DNA of 21,939 nucleotides from NCBI GenBank assembly GCA_910584735.1, contig CAJUBM010000041.1, forward strand, positions 1-21,939, written 5' to 3'. The position numbers and the translations under genes are program-made. Position 1 is the first letter of the stretch; each line of letters begins with the position of its first letter. Source of the DNA: an uncultured Muribaculaceae bacterium. GTDB lineage: Bacteria > Bacteroidota > Bacteroidia > Bacteroidales > Muribaculaceae. This document shows positions 21,641 through 21,939 of this stretch, in pieces. The notes under the pieces were generated by a model. The model saw only the letters and a program-made list of their open reading frames with translations. It searched no databases and was not told the DNA's origin.

Positions 21641-21939
21641 AGAGACAATTAATCTTTTAACAGACCGGGGCATCTTTCCGGCCCACCCTCGGCAGTAAAT
21701 TTGCATTGTCGGTAGCGAAATCGGGAAAACCTGCCGTAACTACCCGCTGAATGACGACCTTCTCCACCGACTCATTCTCCACTCTCTCTATTCACGGGGT
21801 GCAGCCCCGCCCCCCCCTCATACCGGGAATCCGGGACTGCACCCTAATCTATCCACCTCTCTCGTTCCAACTATGTTTCTAAACTATTGCTGTCCGATAA
21901 AAGTTAAAAACAGCAAAATATCATGGCTCGGCTGCTGAT
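21641..21939. other. Non-coding tail of the window
   Basis: No gene is visible after the portal. There is a plus-strand -7-like TAAATTTG at 21696-21703 without a good -33. An 8-base inverted repeat, GGGTGCAG (21797-21804) and CTGCACCC (21837-21844), brackets a run of eight C's. The A+T-rich end CTATTGCTGTCCGATAAAAG to AACAGC (21886-21915) contains the short inverted repeat GCTGT/ACAGC and recalls flanks of Bacteroidales IS transposase genes. An ATG at 21923 may open a gene (MARLL...) cut by the window edge. The IS idea rests on weak recollection. Confidence 0.35.

Overview
The window looks like a chromosomal segment of a member of the Bacteroidales (Bacteroidota). The reasons are the rimP-nusA-infB order with Bacteroidota-style protein sequences, a lipoprotein with a typical lipobox, and several promoter-like sites of the form TTTG-N19/20-TAnnTTTG. 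It may be a Muribaculaceae-like gut lineage, but that finer placement is a guess. Most of the core genes are GC-rich and lie on the minus strand.

Left, accessory part (1-4950): an AbiE-type toxin-antitoxin pair on the minus strand. The AbiEi-like antitoxin is intact and sits behind a promoter embedded in an inverted repeat. The AbiEii toxin is split by a frameshift in a run of six A's. Next come a surface lipoprotein with a beta-helix-like body (minus) and, divergently, an AlbA_2/ATPase-type putative regulator with five tandem TGQV repeats (plus). The AbiE genes and the regulator are visibly more A+T-rich than the rest, which suggests acquisition. A strong bidirectional terminator separates this part from the core operon.

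Core part (4979-10140, minus): the transcription/translation operon rimP-nusA-infB, with a good promoter candidate just upstream of rimP. Further right lie a 6-TM ion-channel-like protein with a non-canonical selectivity filter and a receiver-only response regulator.

Efflux part (11841-16930, minus): tolC-hlyD-ABC permease-ABC permease, probably one operon. It would form a tripartite exporter across both membranes, but no ATPase subunit is encoded beside it. A 24-bp palindrome overlaps the promoter in front of tolC and probably binds a repressor.

Right part (16932-21939): a non-coding stretch of about 760 bases holding an elaborately structured candidate RNA, followed by a plus-strand block of four tightly packed genes. 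These are a short acidic scaffold-like protein, an HK97-type major capsid protein with an unusual hydrophobic N-terminal extension, an unknown 184-aa protein, and a P22-like portal protein. No terminase, protease, tail, integrase or lysis gene is visible, and the last 300 bases are non-coding. Composition matches the host core genes. This reduced capsid-portal cassette is the most interesting item: it is either the end of a decayed prophage or a domesticated capsid system.
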